From assembly GCA_964421815.1 (NCBI GenBank), contig CAYQYT010000003.1:107553-171552 (forward strand): a DNA stretch of 64,000 nucleotides. The letters are read 5' to 3'. The notes under the pieces were generated by a model. The model had not been told where the DNA came from. It did no database searches and saw only the letters and a list, made by a program, of their open reading frames with translations. Source of the stretch: DTU089 sp964421815 (GTDB lineage: Bacteria > Bacillota > Clostridia > Oscillospirales > Acutalibacteraceae). Numbering within the stretch: position 1 is the stretch's first letter; every line of letters starts with the position of its first letter. Position numbers and translations under genes: made by a program. Below are positions 34,966 to 43,697 of the stretch, piece by piece.

Positions 34966-35032
34966 ATTTCTCCGTGTACTTTCTAGTGCAAAAGCGATTG
35001 CACCAAGTACACGGAGAATTTTTATTAAATCA
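34966..35032. terminator. Large bidirectional hairpin between convergent genes
   Basis: TCTCCGTGTACTT (34969-34981) pairs perfectly with AAGTACACGGAGA (35016-35028). Inside, GTGCA and TGCAC form a second stem around AAAGCGAT. The T-rich right flank (ATTTTTATT) suits termination of the lipoprotein gene. Confidence 0.75.
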
Positions 35033-35056
35033 CAAACTTATTTTACAATAAAACAG

Positions 35057-35560
35057 TTACCATTTTTGCTCAAAAACTGCGTCTGCTTTTTTACCGGAGA
35101 TATCATTATAGAACTCAATTTTGAGATAGTTTTCATCGTTGTTAAGAGCAAATGCTACACTTGCGGTGAAAGTGCCCGATGTTCCTACCTCGCCCGGCTC
35201 AAAAAGGTTGTTTTGAGGGTATTGCTCAAGTTCTTTTCCATTAGCATCGTATGCTTTAAAATGCGAATTGCCTATTGCCAGGCCATGAGCAATATCGTCA
35301 TTTGTATATTCATATACAACAACAGCAACTCTTTCGGCATCGGGAACCTCCGATTCTTTGGGATCCGGCTCTGTATCAAATACTGTTGTTATTTTTAGGG
35401 AATAACTCCCCTCTTGAGCTCTCAAAGTCGCTTCATCACTAACAATAATCTCATTGGAGCCGATTTTCTCATAATCCTTAGTAACATTTGCCGTAACAAT
35501 TGTAAAAACAAGGGAAGCAATAATGAAACAAGCTGATATAATACCGTATTTCTTGTCCAT
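35057..35560 (-). CDS. Anchored Ig-like small protein (DUF5067/DUF4352-type)
   Basis: A 167-aa protein with an N-terminal membrane anchor (residues 5-25, IISACFIIASLVFTIVTA) followed by an extracytoplasmic beta-sandwich. The pattern ADERVAVVVYEYTND, a central ANGKELEQYP, and a terminal FTASVAFALNNDENYLKIEF resembles the DUF5067/DUF4352 Ig-like domains of Firmicutes. The function is unknown; these are usually cell-surface accessory domains. It begins 9 bases after addA stops, so it may be read through from addBA, though a functional link is doubtful. The bidirectional hairpin at 34966-35032 closes the unit. Confidence 0.65.
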   Translation of the reverse strand: MDKKYGIISACFIIASLVFTIVTANVTKDYEKIGSNEIIVSDEATLRAQEGSYSLKITTVFDTEPDPKESEVPDAERVAVVVYEYTNDDIAHGLAIGNSHFKAYDANGKELEQYPQNNLFEPGEVGTSGTFTASVAFALNNDENYLKIEFYNDISGKKADAVFEQKW

Positions 35561-35569
35561 AGAATCACC

Positions 35570-38500
35570 TCATATCTTTATAAATTTTTTGATTTTAAAG
35601 GAATATATATACCTTTCTTTAACCGAACGTCCCGTACATTCTGATAAAGCAGAACTGTATATTTCAAGTTGATTTTTATAGACAGTTGTGTAGTAGTTTT
35701 CATCCGACACATTGTCAGTTTTGTAATCTATAAGAACAAAACTACCCTTTTCTTCAAATGCACAGTCCAATTTACCCTGAACAACAATTTGCTCTTTTTC
35801 TGCGCTTTCCTCTAAATCGGCATATAACTCACCGGCATTTTTCAAAACTGAAAATTCATACTCCTTCAGAACCTCATTCGACGCTAAAAGACGTTTGCCC
35901 ACATCACTTTTGAAAAATTCCTCAACAGCTTCTACATCAAGAACCGCCAGTTCTTTTTCAGTTAATAAGCCTTTTTCTGAAAGCCTCGTTTTTTCTTTTT
36001 CCATATTTTCAAATGCCAGCTTAAAATCACAAAGTTCAAGGAATTTATGAACCGCAGTACCTCTGTCAGCGCCACTAAAACTATCGTTGAGAAAGGCGGG
36101 TTTTGCCGTGCCGAAATATTCCCTTTTCTTTTTTGCGGATTCTGTTGAAGATGCTGTTCTTTTGGCAAGAACTCCTGAATAATCATAGGGATAAACATAT
36201 TCAATATTATTCTTTATCTTTTCAAGCAGCACTTCATTGGCGGGTATTCTCTCTTGGATAATTTCTGTTTTATTAAAAATATCATCATTGCTTTGAATAT
36301 ATGTGCAGTCAAAAGAAAAATCCGTTTTTTCTGTAAAACTTTGCAGCGGAATATCACAAATATCCCTGATTATCCCGCCATCCCTATGATTTGAAAGACT
36401 GCTTAAAATCCATTCTGCCATACTGCCGGCTCTGTAAACGGCAAAGGGATGCAATCTTCCGCCATTATCGCAAGCGAGCATGTGATTCAGTCTTATTCTG
36501 TTTTTAAGGGATTTATCGGAAACATTACAGAAAAATGTTAAATGTTCCTTTGCTCTTGTCATTGCAACATAAAGGACACGCAATTCCTCGGACAAAGTAC
36601 TGAAAAGAATTGCCTTTTCGGTTGATACCGAAGAAAGAGTATGGTATCGTGTAAATTTTTCATCATCACGAATTCTCATGCCTATTCCGGTTTCCCTTGA
36701 AAGAGTCAACTGCTTGTATGCATCCATACGGTTAAAATCCTTTGAACAGTCAACAATTAAAACATAAGGAAATTCAAGGCCCTTACTTTTGTGAATGGAC
36801 ATAATTTTAACGCTGTTCTCTTCACCAAAATTACTGCCGCTGCTTTCTAACCCTCCCTTTTCGGCGGCAAGGTCAATATATCGGACAAAATCATTAAGAC
36901 CTTTCCTACCGCTATCGGTAAAATCCTTTGAAAGATTTAAAAAGCCTTTAATATTGGATAACCTTTGTTCCCCTTCTCCTGCGGCATAATATATATCGCC
37001 CAAAGCCAAATCATTGATAATGTATTTGACAAATTCATCAATGGGGAAAGAAGCCGAAATATTTCGGTAAAGACGAATTTTATTCAAAAATGCCGCTGTC
37101 TTTTGGCTATTTTCAGAATATTTCACAAGGCAGGCATAAAGATCCGCTTTTCTGTCAATCATTCTTATTTCCGCAAGTTCATCGCAAGTGAATCCAAAGA
37201 CTGCGGAAAGCAACACCGACACAAGCGGAATGTCCATCAACGGGTTGTTTATTACCTTAATCAGTGAGATTAGAAACATTATTTCTTTTGACTCCGACAC
37301 CTCGCTATCGGCAGAGGAAGTAACAGGTATAGAAAGTTTTTTCATCTCCTCTGCGTATGCTCCTGCTTTGCCCCTTGCACTTCTCAAAAGAACACAAAAG
37401 TCCCCCCATCTCACCCTGCGCTCCCCTTTGCCATCGGAAACACAAACACCGGAATCAACAACCGATTTAATATACTCAGCAACTTTTCTTTCTTCCGTGG
37501 GTGCAAGTTCATTATTTTTATCTGCTTCTATACAGATTATTTCTGTGTCCGGTGTATCCTTTTGGGGAAAGTTAGCACTGTAATTCAAAAATTCCTTTTC
37601 GCCGTACTCCATTTCCCCCATTTCACGTGACATAGTGTTTGAAAAAATGGAGTTTACGGCTTTTGTAATTCCCTCGCGGCTTCTGAAATTGTTTTCCAGA
37701 GTAATCTGCGAAGGCCTATTGGTTCCGTCATAATCCGCAAGAGTGTTTTTCAAATTCATAAACAACTCCGGACTTGCAAGCCGAAATCCATATATGCTTT
37801 GCTTTACATCACCGACTGTATATAGATTTGTCTTTTTTCTGGAAATTATTTCAAAAATGGTATTTTGGGCTTTATTTGTGTCCTGGTATTCATCAATAAG
37901 TATTTCCTTATATTTGGAAGTAAGTTCCTCGGCAAGCGATGTTTTCTTTTCCTCCCCATCCGAGAAATCCACAAGCAAGTCTATAGTTTTATGAAGAATA
38001 TCATCAAAACCGTAGGTATTTCGTTCTTGTTTTGCCTCATCAAGAACTTCGGTCAACCGTTTTACCGCCCAACACAGTTTGCTAACGATTGGATACAAGA
38101 TTACACAGTCAGCCCTATTTTCACTGATTGTCGGCAATGTACGTTTTTCCAATCCGTTAAGTGCCGCTTCAAAGTCCTTAAACACTTTGTCCGTTACACT
38201 TTGTAAGATTTTATCAACATTTTTATTTCTTGAAGTCGGTTTAACCGTAACACCATCGCGAATCAACTCAACAAGCGCATCCCAATTACGATTATCCGAA
38301 AGTTCCTTTAGCAACTTTAAGTTTTTGCCCGTAGCTATAAAACGTTCTATATAATTCGGGTCAAAATCTCCCGATTCTTCAAGAAGAGCGGCACATCTAT
38401 TCATTGCTGATACATAAAAGTCCGCAAACATTGAAATATATTTATAAACAACATTCGTCCAACCCGTGTTATCAATAGAATTATCGGGGGAAAACCTTTC

Positions 38501-39100
38501 GGCAATTTCATCGAGCCATCCAGATGGTGACGGATAGGAACGAGAATAGTTATAGAGCGTTTCAATAACCTCTTCTAAACGAACATCGTCACGTTCATTC
38601 ATAAACATTTGACTAAGAGCCGTAAATGCTTCGTCATTTTCCTCGTAAAGTTCATCAACAACCTGCTTCACGGCATATTTCATAAGTTCCTTTTCGTCCT
38701 TTTCATCAAGGATTTTGAAATCCGCACCTACATTGGCAAGGTGGAAATTCTCTCTTACGATTTTGGCACAAAAAGAGTCAATGGTACAAATGTCAGCCGT
38801 TGGTAAAAGTGTCATTTGACGGCGAAGATAATCTGTATTTTCATTATTATTCTCCACTTCTTCGGAAATAGCTTTATATATTCTGTCACGCATTTCGGAA
38901 GCGGCGGCACGGGTAAAGGTTACAACAAGAATTTCCGAGACTGAACAGGGATTCTTCGTGTCGCAAAGAATTCTTTTAACACGTTCTGTAAGAACTGTGG
39001 TCTTACCGGAACCTGCGGCGGCAGAAACAAGTATTTGCATATTACGTGCTTCAATGGCTTTCAGCTGATTAGGTGTCCAATCTCTACTCAATTTCTTCAC
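35570..39100 (-). CDS. addA: ATP-dependent helicase/nuclease AddA
   Basis: The UvrD-type helicase and RecB-type nuclease subunit of the AddAB recombination enzyme, which resects double-strand breaks to a Chi-like signal and loads RecA. Walker A SAAAGSGKTTVL (residues 28-40); ILIDEYQDTNKAQ near 400 (DEYQD box); VKIMSIHKSKGLEFPYVLI near 770; and the nuclease core FVLIDYKTDN near 1127 (Asp and Lys of the GxxDxxDxK-type site). The length of 1176 aa is normal. Overlaps addB's 3' end by 17 bases, so the two are translationally coupled. Confidence 0.95.
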   Translation of the reverse strand: MKKLSRDWTPNQLKAIEARNMQILVSAAAGSGKTTVLTERVKRILCDTKNPCSVSEILVVTFTRAAASEMRDRIYKAISEEVENNNENTDYLRRQMTLLPTADICTIDSFCAKIVRENFHLANVGADFKILDEKDEKELMKYAVKQVVDELYEENDEAFTALSQMFMNERDDVRLEEVIETLYNYSRSYPSPSGWLDEIAERFSPDNSIDNTGWTNVVYKYISMFADFYVSAMNRCAALLEESGDFDPNYIERFIATGKNLKLLKELSDNRNWDALVELIRDGVTVKPTSRNKNVDKILQSVTDKVFKDFEAALNGLEKRTLPTISENRADCVILYPIVSKLCWAVKRLTEVLDEAKQERNTYGFDDILHKTIDLLVDFSDGEEKKTSLAEELTSKYKEILIDEYQDTNKAQNTIFEIISRKKTNLYTVGDVKQSIYGFRLASPELFMNLKNTLADYDGTNRPSQITLENNFRSREGITKAVNSIFSNTMSREMGEMEYGEKEFLNYSANFPQKDTPDTEIICIEADKNNELAPTEERKVAEYIKSVVDSGVCVSDGKGERRVRWGDFCVLLRSARGKAGAYAEEMKKLSIPVTSSADSEVSESKEIMFLISLIKVINNPLMDIPLVSVLLSAVFGFTCDELAEIRMIDRKADLYACLVKYSENSQKTAAFLNKIRLYRNISASFPIDEFVKYIINDLALGDIYYAAGEGEQRLSNIKGFLNLSKDFTDSGRKGLNDFVRYIDLAAEKGGLESSGSNFGEENSVKIMSIHKSKGLEFPYVLIVDCSKDFNRMDAYKQLTLSRETGIGMRIRDDEKFTRYHTLSSVSTEKAILFSTLSEELRVLYVAMTRAKEHLTFFCNVSDKSLKNRIRLNHMLACDNGGRLHPFAVYRAGSMAEWILSSLSNHRDGGIIRDICDIPLQSFTEKTDFSFDCTYIQSNDDIFNKTEIIQERIPANEVLLEKIKNNIEYVYPYDYSGVLAKRTASSTESAKKKREYFGTAKPAFLNDSFSGADRGTAVHKFLELCDFKLAFENMEKEKTRLSEKGLLTEKELAVLDVEAVEEFFKSDVGKRLLASNEVLKEYEFSVLKNAGELYADLEESAEKEQIVVQGKLDCAFEEKGSFVLIDYKTDNVSDENYYTTVYKNQLEIYSSALSECTGRSVKERYIYSFKIKKFIKI

Positions 39101-42100
39101 CGTCCAATCTCTCCAATGCTTTTAAATGAGTAAGCTTTGTCATCTCTTTAAAAGCATCGCCTTTTTCTCGGGAACAAACAGGTTTATAGGAACAGTACTC
39201 GCACATTTTACCCTCCTGTTTCCCCTTTTCACCTACGGGAACTGCATTAACCTCCCCGTTGTGGAGAGCATTTCCCATTGAAATAATTTTATTGTCAATC
39301 AATTTAGAAAGCGTTTTGTATTGGGACAAAGAATAATAGTTATCTTTCGGTGAACCGTCCTTTTTATAGGATACAGGGAAATAATCGGGTAAAACATCCA
39401 CACCCATACCGTTAAATACAACAGGGCTGTCAAGCACCATACCTGAAAGTTTACCGCTGATGCGTTTTTGATTTTCAATATTTTCAGCAGTAGGTGAACG
39501 TAAATCCAAGTAATTATTTAATCCGATACGTGAGGGAAGATACAAAACACCGGACGGCACAATATCACCGTAATATGATTTCCCGTTTTTTTCAATTGCC
39601 ATAAGATACAAAACCATTTGAATGTTCAGCCCGTCAAAAAGTTCCGACAGTTTAAATTCCTTTTTGCCGGTTTTATAGTCTATGACTCGAATATACTTAA
39701 TTCCATCCTTTTCCATTAAATCAACTCTATCGACAGAGCCCGTAACTTTTACTTTACCCTCTTCCAACGGTAATTCATAAGCAGGAATACAATCTCCGCC
39801 GATTCGCAATTCAAAATCACAGGGTGTAAAACTACCCACACCGAATTCTGTCTTCAAACGTTGTATTATTGCCATTGAAGTATCAACAAGACGGTTGAAA
39901 AGTCTCATAAATCTTTCGTTTTTCTCTTCAACACCACCCATTTTCTCATCAAGGTACGACTTTAAAACCGACGTTACGGTTTGCGTCAGTTCCTCGTCCG
40001 CAGCATTAAGAAATTGTGCACGGGGGTATTTTTTTAGTATTTCTTCCATAACAAGATGAATTATTGTACCGCTTTGTGCGGGGTCAAGAACGGCTTCTCT
40101 CAAAGGCTCCGCACCGAGGCCGTATCGCATAAAATATGCAAACGGACAATTATAGAAACTCTCAACCTTACTTGCAGAAATGTATATATCTTCGCCGAAT
40201 AGTCGTTTTGAAACACACTTATCTTTAAAATTCAGACTTGTTTCACCACTTAAAACTCCCAGCGAGTTTATCTTGTCCCTATAATCCTCCCTATCCGCAA
40301 AATACTCATTGAGCGTGGAATTGATTTCATTGTTATAAAGATAATTTTTTGCATATACCGAAAATGCAGAATCTTCACTTTCAATATAATAATCGACCGG
40401 CAACTCACTTGTTGTTAGGGAATTGAAATCGGAAAAAACATCTTCAATGCAGTCAATAATTTCCGATTTAAAAGCTGTTGCACCGTCATTTGCCGTGCAT
40501 TTATATGTGAGATATAGTTTCTCCGAAGCGGCGGTAACGGCACAATAGGCAATGAAGCGTTCTTCATCCACGGTATCTTCAAAGGGCGGACGAACTTCAA
40601 CACCAAGTTCGGTCAAAAGCACTCTGTCCCCATCGGTTAATATACCGTTACCCACATTAACAAGAGGAAATTCATCCTTATTTACACCTACAAGAAAAAC
40701 AATTTTTGTTTTTTCAAGACGGATTCTGTCCGCACTGCCCACAGTGACCTCGTCAAGACCCTGGGGAATTTCGCCCATATCCCCCGATTCAACAAGAATC
40801 ATAAAAATTTCATACCAGCGTTTTAGAGAATAAAACTTATTTTCCGTAATAATAGCAACAGTATCAAGAATATTCATCAAATAATTCCATGAACTTTCCT
40901 GATTATTTGCTTCAACAGAAAATCCTTGCTCATCAAGAATAACGGACAATTTATACAGATTTTCTTTAATATTTGTATCAATTATAAATTCATACAAAGC
41001 TTTTGCAACGGTTTTGCCGTCACAATCCTTGCATTTTTTCTTAAAAGAAAGAATGGGTAATACTGCTTTTTTACGAATTTCGTTAAGTTCGGTAAGTTCT
41101 TTTCTTGATTTCTCGTCAAAGGCTCTGCCGAAACCATCGGGGTGCATTGAAAAATCTTTTTCCCATCCCTTTGCACCGATACCCCAAACAAGTGCATATT
41201 TTTCAAGACGTGAAATATCCGTAAGCGACAAATCCGTAAGGCCTGTTTTTAGATAACACATCAGATTTTGTGTGGTAATACCCTTCACCGCACACTCTAA
41301 AGCGGAGCAAATGCTGACAAAAAGGTTTTCCTTTACAAGAGGGTGTCTGCTATCGTCAAAAACGGGAATTGACAAGCGCTTCAAAGCGTTAATAACGCTT
41401 GATTTATATGTGCCGTTGGTACGTTCAATGACAGCAATATCACGGCATCTGTACTGTCCTGACCGCAAAAGTTTCTTTATCGTGTTTGCAACGAACAATG
41501 CTTCGTCATCGCTGTCGGAACATTTTGCAACAATAATATCGCCGTTACAACCTACTTTTTCCTTTTTTACCGTTGAAAAAAGTGATTTTTCCAGTACTGA
41601 AATATCTGAAGAAAAAGAAGTTTTTGACTGGACACAGTTAACGGATTCAACTGCAACGTTCGTTTTTGAAGCAATGGCTCTGAGTTTATTTTCCAACTCC
41701 CTCATATAGTAAAGTGCAGAAAACTTCCTCGTTTCATCATCAACACAAAGGGTAATATATACATCATCACATTGTGAAAAAGCAATTGCCAGACATTCAA
41801 ATTCCTGTTTAGAAAAACTTCTGAAGCCGTCAAGGAACAAAGTTTTGTTTCTGAAAAAACCGTTTTCTGCCGCAATTTTTGTGAAAATGCTTAAAGCCTC
41901 CGTATCATTAAAATAACTTTGTTCTAAAAGGGCTTCATAGGCGTTTCTTATTAAATCCAACTCGGTAATTTTCTTTTTTAATAAATCATTTGAAGAATTA
42001 TCAAGTTTTTTAATTAAATCATCACTTTCAATACAGCAATATTTTAGTTCTTTACAAAAATCCACCAGAGGATTTAAGGCGGTTGAATTGTGTCTTACAT

Positions 42101-42425
42101 TGCCAAAAATATTAAGTTGTCCTTCCAACTGCAAAAGCGCCTCACTCATTATTGCGGCTTTGACACCGTTATCGGCGGTTTTGAGTTGTACCGCTCCTGA
42201 CTTTTTCAATTCGGAAAAAACCATTCTCGGAAAACTAAAAACATCTATATTTTTCAAATATCTCGGGCCTAAAATTTTAAGCATTGCTCTTTCGGTTTCA
42301 AAAGAAAACTGCTCCGGAACAAGCAGTAGGGGTTTGCTTGAACTGTTTTGTGCCATTGAAGAAATAATTCCACGAATTTTTTCCGTTTTTCCGCTTCCTG
42401 CTCTTCCTCTTAAAAGATGTAACAT
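39084..42425 (-). CDS. addB: ATP-dependent nuclease subunit AddB
   Basis: Partner of AddA with an inactivated helicase fold, a second nuclease domain and an iron-sulfur staple. Residues 1-15 contain the P-loop LLRGRAGSGKT. The C-terminal nuclease shows IRVIDYKTGKKEFKL near 930. The [4Fe-4S] ligands are the Cys in VESFYNCPFAYF near 760 and the triad CEYCSYKPVC near 1076-1085. 1113 aa is typical. A 100-base leader separates the start from a sigma-A promoter at 42533-42561. First gene of addB-addA-small anchored protein. Confidence 0.95.
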   Translation of the reverse strand: MLHLLRGRAGSGKTEKIRGIISSMAQNSSSKPLLLVPEQFSFETERAMLKILGPRYLKNIDVFSFPRMVFSELKKSGAVQLKTADNGVKAAIMSEALLQLEGQLNIFGNVRHNSTALNPLVDFCKELKYCCIESDDLIKKLDNSSNDLLKKKITELDLIRNAYEALLEQSYFNDTEALSIFTKIAAENGFFRNKTLFLDGFRSFSKQEFECLAIAFSQCDDVYITLCVDDETRKFSALYYMRELENKLRAIASKTNVAVESVNCVQSKTSFSSDISVLEKSLFSTVKKEKVGCNGDIIVAKCSDSDDEALFVANTIKKLLRSGQYRCRDIAVIERTNGTYKSSVINALKRLSIPVFDDSRHPLVKENLFVSICSALECAVKGITTQNLMCYLKTGLTDLSLTDISRLEKYALVWGIGAKGWEKDFSMHPDGFGRAFDEKSRKELTELNEIRKKAVLPILSFKKKCKDCDGKTVAKALYEFIIDTNIKENLYKLSVILDEQGFSVEANNQESSWNYLMNILDTVAIITENKFYSLKRWYEIFMILVESGDMGEIPQGLDEVTVGSADRIRLEKTKIVFLVGVNKDEFPLVNVGNGILTDGDRVLLTELGVEVRPPFEDTVDEERFIAYCAVTAASEKLYLTYKCTANDGATAFKSEIIDCIEDVFSDFNSLTTSELPVDYYIESEDSAFSVYAKNYLYNNEINSTLNEYFADREDYRDKINSLGVLSGETSLNFKDKCVSKRLFGEDIYISASKVESFYNCPFAYFMRYGLGAEPLREAVLDPAQSGTIIHLVMEEILKKYPRAQFLNAADEELTQTVTSVLKSYLDEKMGGVEEKNERFMRLFNRLVDTSMAIIQRLKTEFGVGSFTPCDFELRIGGDCIPAYELPLEEGKVKVTGSVDRVDLMEKDGIKYIRVIDYKTGKKEFKLSELFDGLNIQMVLYLMAIEKNGKSYYGDIVPSGVLYLPSRIGLNNYLDLRSPTAENIENQKRISGKLSGMVLDSPVVFNGMGVDVLPDYFPVSYKKDGSPKDNYYSLSQYKTLSKLIDNKIISMGNALHNGEVNAVPVGEKGKQEGKMCEYCSYKPVCSREKGDAFKEMTKLTHLKALERLDGEEIE

Positions 42426-42532
42426 AATTCACCCCACCTCTCTTATTATCAACATAATTTATTTAAATTCAGTGCTCTATACCGAGATGCCTTGCAAAGA
42501 CCAATTTGTTTTAAAAATTTTTTATACAAAAT

Positions 42533-42561
42533 ATTGTATCATAAATACGATTTTTTTACAA
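42533..42561 (-). promoter_or_regulatory. Sigma-A promoter of addBA
   Basis: Minus strand TTGTAA (42561-42556), a 17-base spacer and TACAAT (42538-42533). The 251-base spacer between addB and the first tRNA otherwise shows no gene: only this and the opposing tRNA promoter. Confidence 0.6.
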
Positions 42562-42628
42562 TATAATTACAGCGTACAAAAGTCAAATAAATTTATGTTC
42601 GCAAAATCCAAAACTTTTACGAAAACAC

Positions 42629-42657
42629 TTGACAAACCGCTCTTAATTTAATATAAT
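42629..42657 (+). promoter_or_regulatory. Consensus sigma-A promoter of the tRNA pair
   Basis: TTGACA (42629-42634), a 17-base spacer and TATAAT (42652-42657): a perfect match to consensus in both boxes and in spacing. It stands 20 bases before the tRNA-Met, as expected of a strong stable-RNA promoter. Confidence 0.92.
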
Positions 42658-42676
42658 TTTACTCGTTGCAAAACGC

Positions 42677-42753
42677 GGACCATTAGCTCAGTTGGTTAGA
42701 GCAACCGGCTCATAACCGGTTGGTCCGGGGTTCGAGTCCCTGATGGTCCACCA
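42677..42753 (+). tRNA. tRNA-Met (anticodon CAT)
   Basis: 77 nt with encoded CCA. The acceptor stem GGACCAT pairs with ATGGTCC, the anticodon stem ACCGG with CCGGT, and the loop CTCATAA gives the anticodon CAT (42711-42713). The T arm has GGGGTTCGAGTCCC with the usual TTCGA loop. CAT can be elongator Met or, after lysidine modification, tRNA-Ile2; the acceptor does not look like an initiator (a G1-C72 pair is present). The sequence family alone does not let me separate the two. Confidence 0.95.
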
Positions 42754-42783
42754 AAGCCGTCGCAATTGCGACGGCACATATAT
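42754..42783 (+). repeat. Palindrome between the tRNAs
   Basis: GCCGTCGCAATTGCGACGGC (42756-42775) is a perfect 20-base palindrome that can fold as 8 pairs around AATT. It could guide separation of the two tRNA precursors. No T tract follows it. Confidence 0.7.
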
Positions 42784-42857
42784 AGGGGCATAATGTAATG
42801 GTAACATTCCGGTCTCCAAAACCGTCCTTGAGGGTTCGAGTCCTTCTGCCCCTGCCA
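42784..42857 (+). tRNA. tRNA-Trp (anticodon CCA)
   Basis: 74 nt with encoded CCA. The acceptor AGGGGCA pairs with TGCCCCT. Anticodon loop CTCCAAA gives CCA (42816-42818), reading TGG. The T arm is GAGGG/TTCGAGT/CCTTC. The anticodon stem CCGGT/ACCGT has one C-T mismatch at its outer pair, and the D arm is short (ATGT/ACAT). It is co-transcribed with tRNA-Met. Confidence 0.93.
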
Positions 42858-42900
42858 AAAAAGAAGTAACTTTTGTCTACCAAAAGTTACTTCTTTTTTT
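42857..42900 (+). terminator. Strong terminator after the tRNA pair
   Basis: AAAAAAGAAGTAACTTTTG, loop TCTAC, CAAAAGTTACTTCTTTTTTT: a 19-bp perfect stem running into seven T. It begins at the last A of the tRNA-Trp CCA. Confidence 0.95.
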
Positions 42901-42902
42901 AT

Positions 42903-43068
42903 CCAAGCCGCAGGCTTGGTATATCATCACGCGTCAGCGTGTATATCATCGCCGTAGGCGCATATCATCAGCCGAAGGCTGTATTACCTGCGGCTTGATG
43001 AGATGCAACACTGCGTGTTGATGATATACCGCAACAAGTTGCGGATGATATACTAGGCTTCGCCTTGA
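42903..43068. repeat. Array of mini-hairpins with an inverting 9-nt spacer
   Basis: A run of short hairpins of varied sequence, separated by a nearly fixed spacer. Stems are at 42903-42919 (CCAAGCC/GGCTTGG), 42929-42940, 42950-42960, 42970-42980, 43006-43020, 43029-43044 and 43055-43065. The spacer TATATCATC occurs at 42920-42928 and 42942-42950 and as CATATCATC at 42961-42969. After the middle it appears as its complement GATGATATA at 43020-43028 and 43044-43052. CAAGCCGCAGG (42904-42914) and CCTGCGGCTTG (42987-42997) are an 11-bp inverted repeat framing the first half. It is not a CRISPR, since the hairpins differ and there is no constant repeat. Confidence 0.85.
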
Positions 43069-43093
43069 TTTGTTTGCGAAAAAGTAGTATAAT
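43065..43093 (+). promoter_or_regulatory. Sigma-A promoter of the array-linked gene
   Basis: TTGATT (43065-43070), a 17-base spacer and TATAAT (43088-43093). The -35 is fused to the right edge of the last mini-hairpin (GCCTTGATT), so the array abuts or overlaps the promoter. Confidence 0.8.
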
Positions 43094-43117
43094 TCTCTTA
43101 AAAGGAGGCGATTTCCA

Positions 43118-43612
43118 GTGATAAATGATAATTTCAAACATATTGATCCAGATGAGTTTCACGGCAAGGAACTCACTCTTCACGATTGTATGTCAGATAA
43201 GATTTCATTTGAAAATCATACACTTCGTTTTTACTTGCCCGATGGTTTTTGGGTAACATCTCATCATATAGAAAACGCTTCTGAAAAGGTAATACGAACG
43301 GATGCTTCAGTAGTCGATTTTTCTATAGAAGATATTGATGACATCATAGTTCGTGTGTTCACAAGACATAGATTGCTAGGGTTCCGAAACACAAGTGTAG
43401 AGCTTTGGGATATGGAACAACTCATTTCTGCTATAAACAGTGGAAAATGCACCTTGGAGTTTATAACGCAATACAGAACCCATTATGAGCAGATGTGGCA
43501 TTGTGTAATTCATTCCAAGAAAAAGCCTTATTATAGGGAGTGCCAACTGCACTTGCCAGAAACGGAAGCAACTTTCTTTTGGAATGATCTTCGTCTGGAT
43601 CGGGAATGGTAA
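43118..43612 (+). CDS. Unknown protein downstream of the hairpin array (164 aa)
   Basis: Not recognised. The GTG start at 43118 follows AAGGAGG by 9 bases and a near-consensus promoter, so the gene is well supported. The acidic N-terminus is INDNFKHIDPDEFHGKELTLHDC. Then an alternating beta pattern, FYLPDGFWVTSHH and VDFSIEDIDDIIVRVFTRHR, is followed by a helix around SVELWDMEQLISAINSGKC. There is no signal peptide, transmembrane segment or known catalytic motif. The abundance of His and Asp is noted without assigning metal binding. Its only immediate neighbours are the array and a strong terminator (43647-43684), so it forms a self-contained cassette between the tRNAs and a beta-glucosidase. 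Confidence 0.8.
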   Translation: MINDNFKHIDPDEFHGKELTLHDCMSDKISFENHTLRFYLPDGFWVTSHHIENASEKVIRTDASVVDFSIEDIDDIIVRVFTRHRLLGFRNTSVELWDMEQLISAINSGKCTLEFITQYRTHYEQMWHCVIHSKKKPYYRECQLHLPETEATFFWNDLRLDREW

Positions 43613-43644
43613 TCCACAATACTTTTAGTCGCTCTTTCGCATTT

Positions 43645-43685
43645 AAATACCGCATTTGTCAAAAAGACAAATGCGGTATTTTTCT
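43645..43685 (+). terminator. Terminator of the array-linked gene
   Basis: AATACCGCATTTGTC, loop AAAAA, GACAAATGCGGTATT, then TTTCTT. It is a perfect 15-bp stem and also faces the convergent beta-glucosidase gene. Confidence 0.9.
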
Positions 43686-43697
43686 TATATCATCTTT

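Noticed and set aside
42677..42753. Initiator tRNA-fMet
   Set aside because: The 1-72 position is a G-C pair and the anticodon stem lacks the three G-C pairs of initiators; elongator Met or Ile2 fits better.
42903..43068. Possible CRISPR array
   Set aside because: The constant element is only 9 nt, inverts halfway, and the variable parts are hairpins rather than unique spacers; no cas gene is present.
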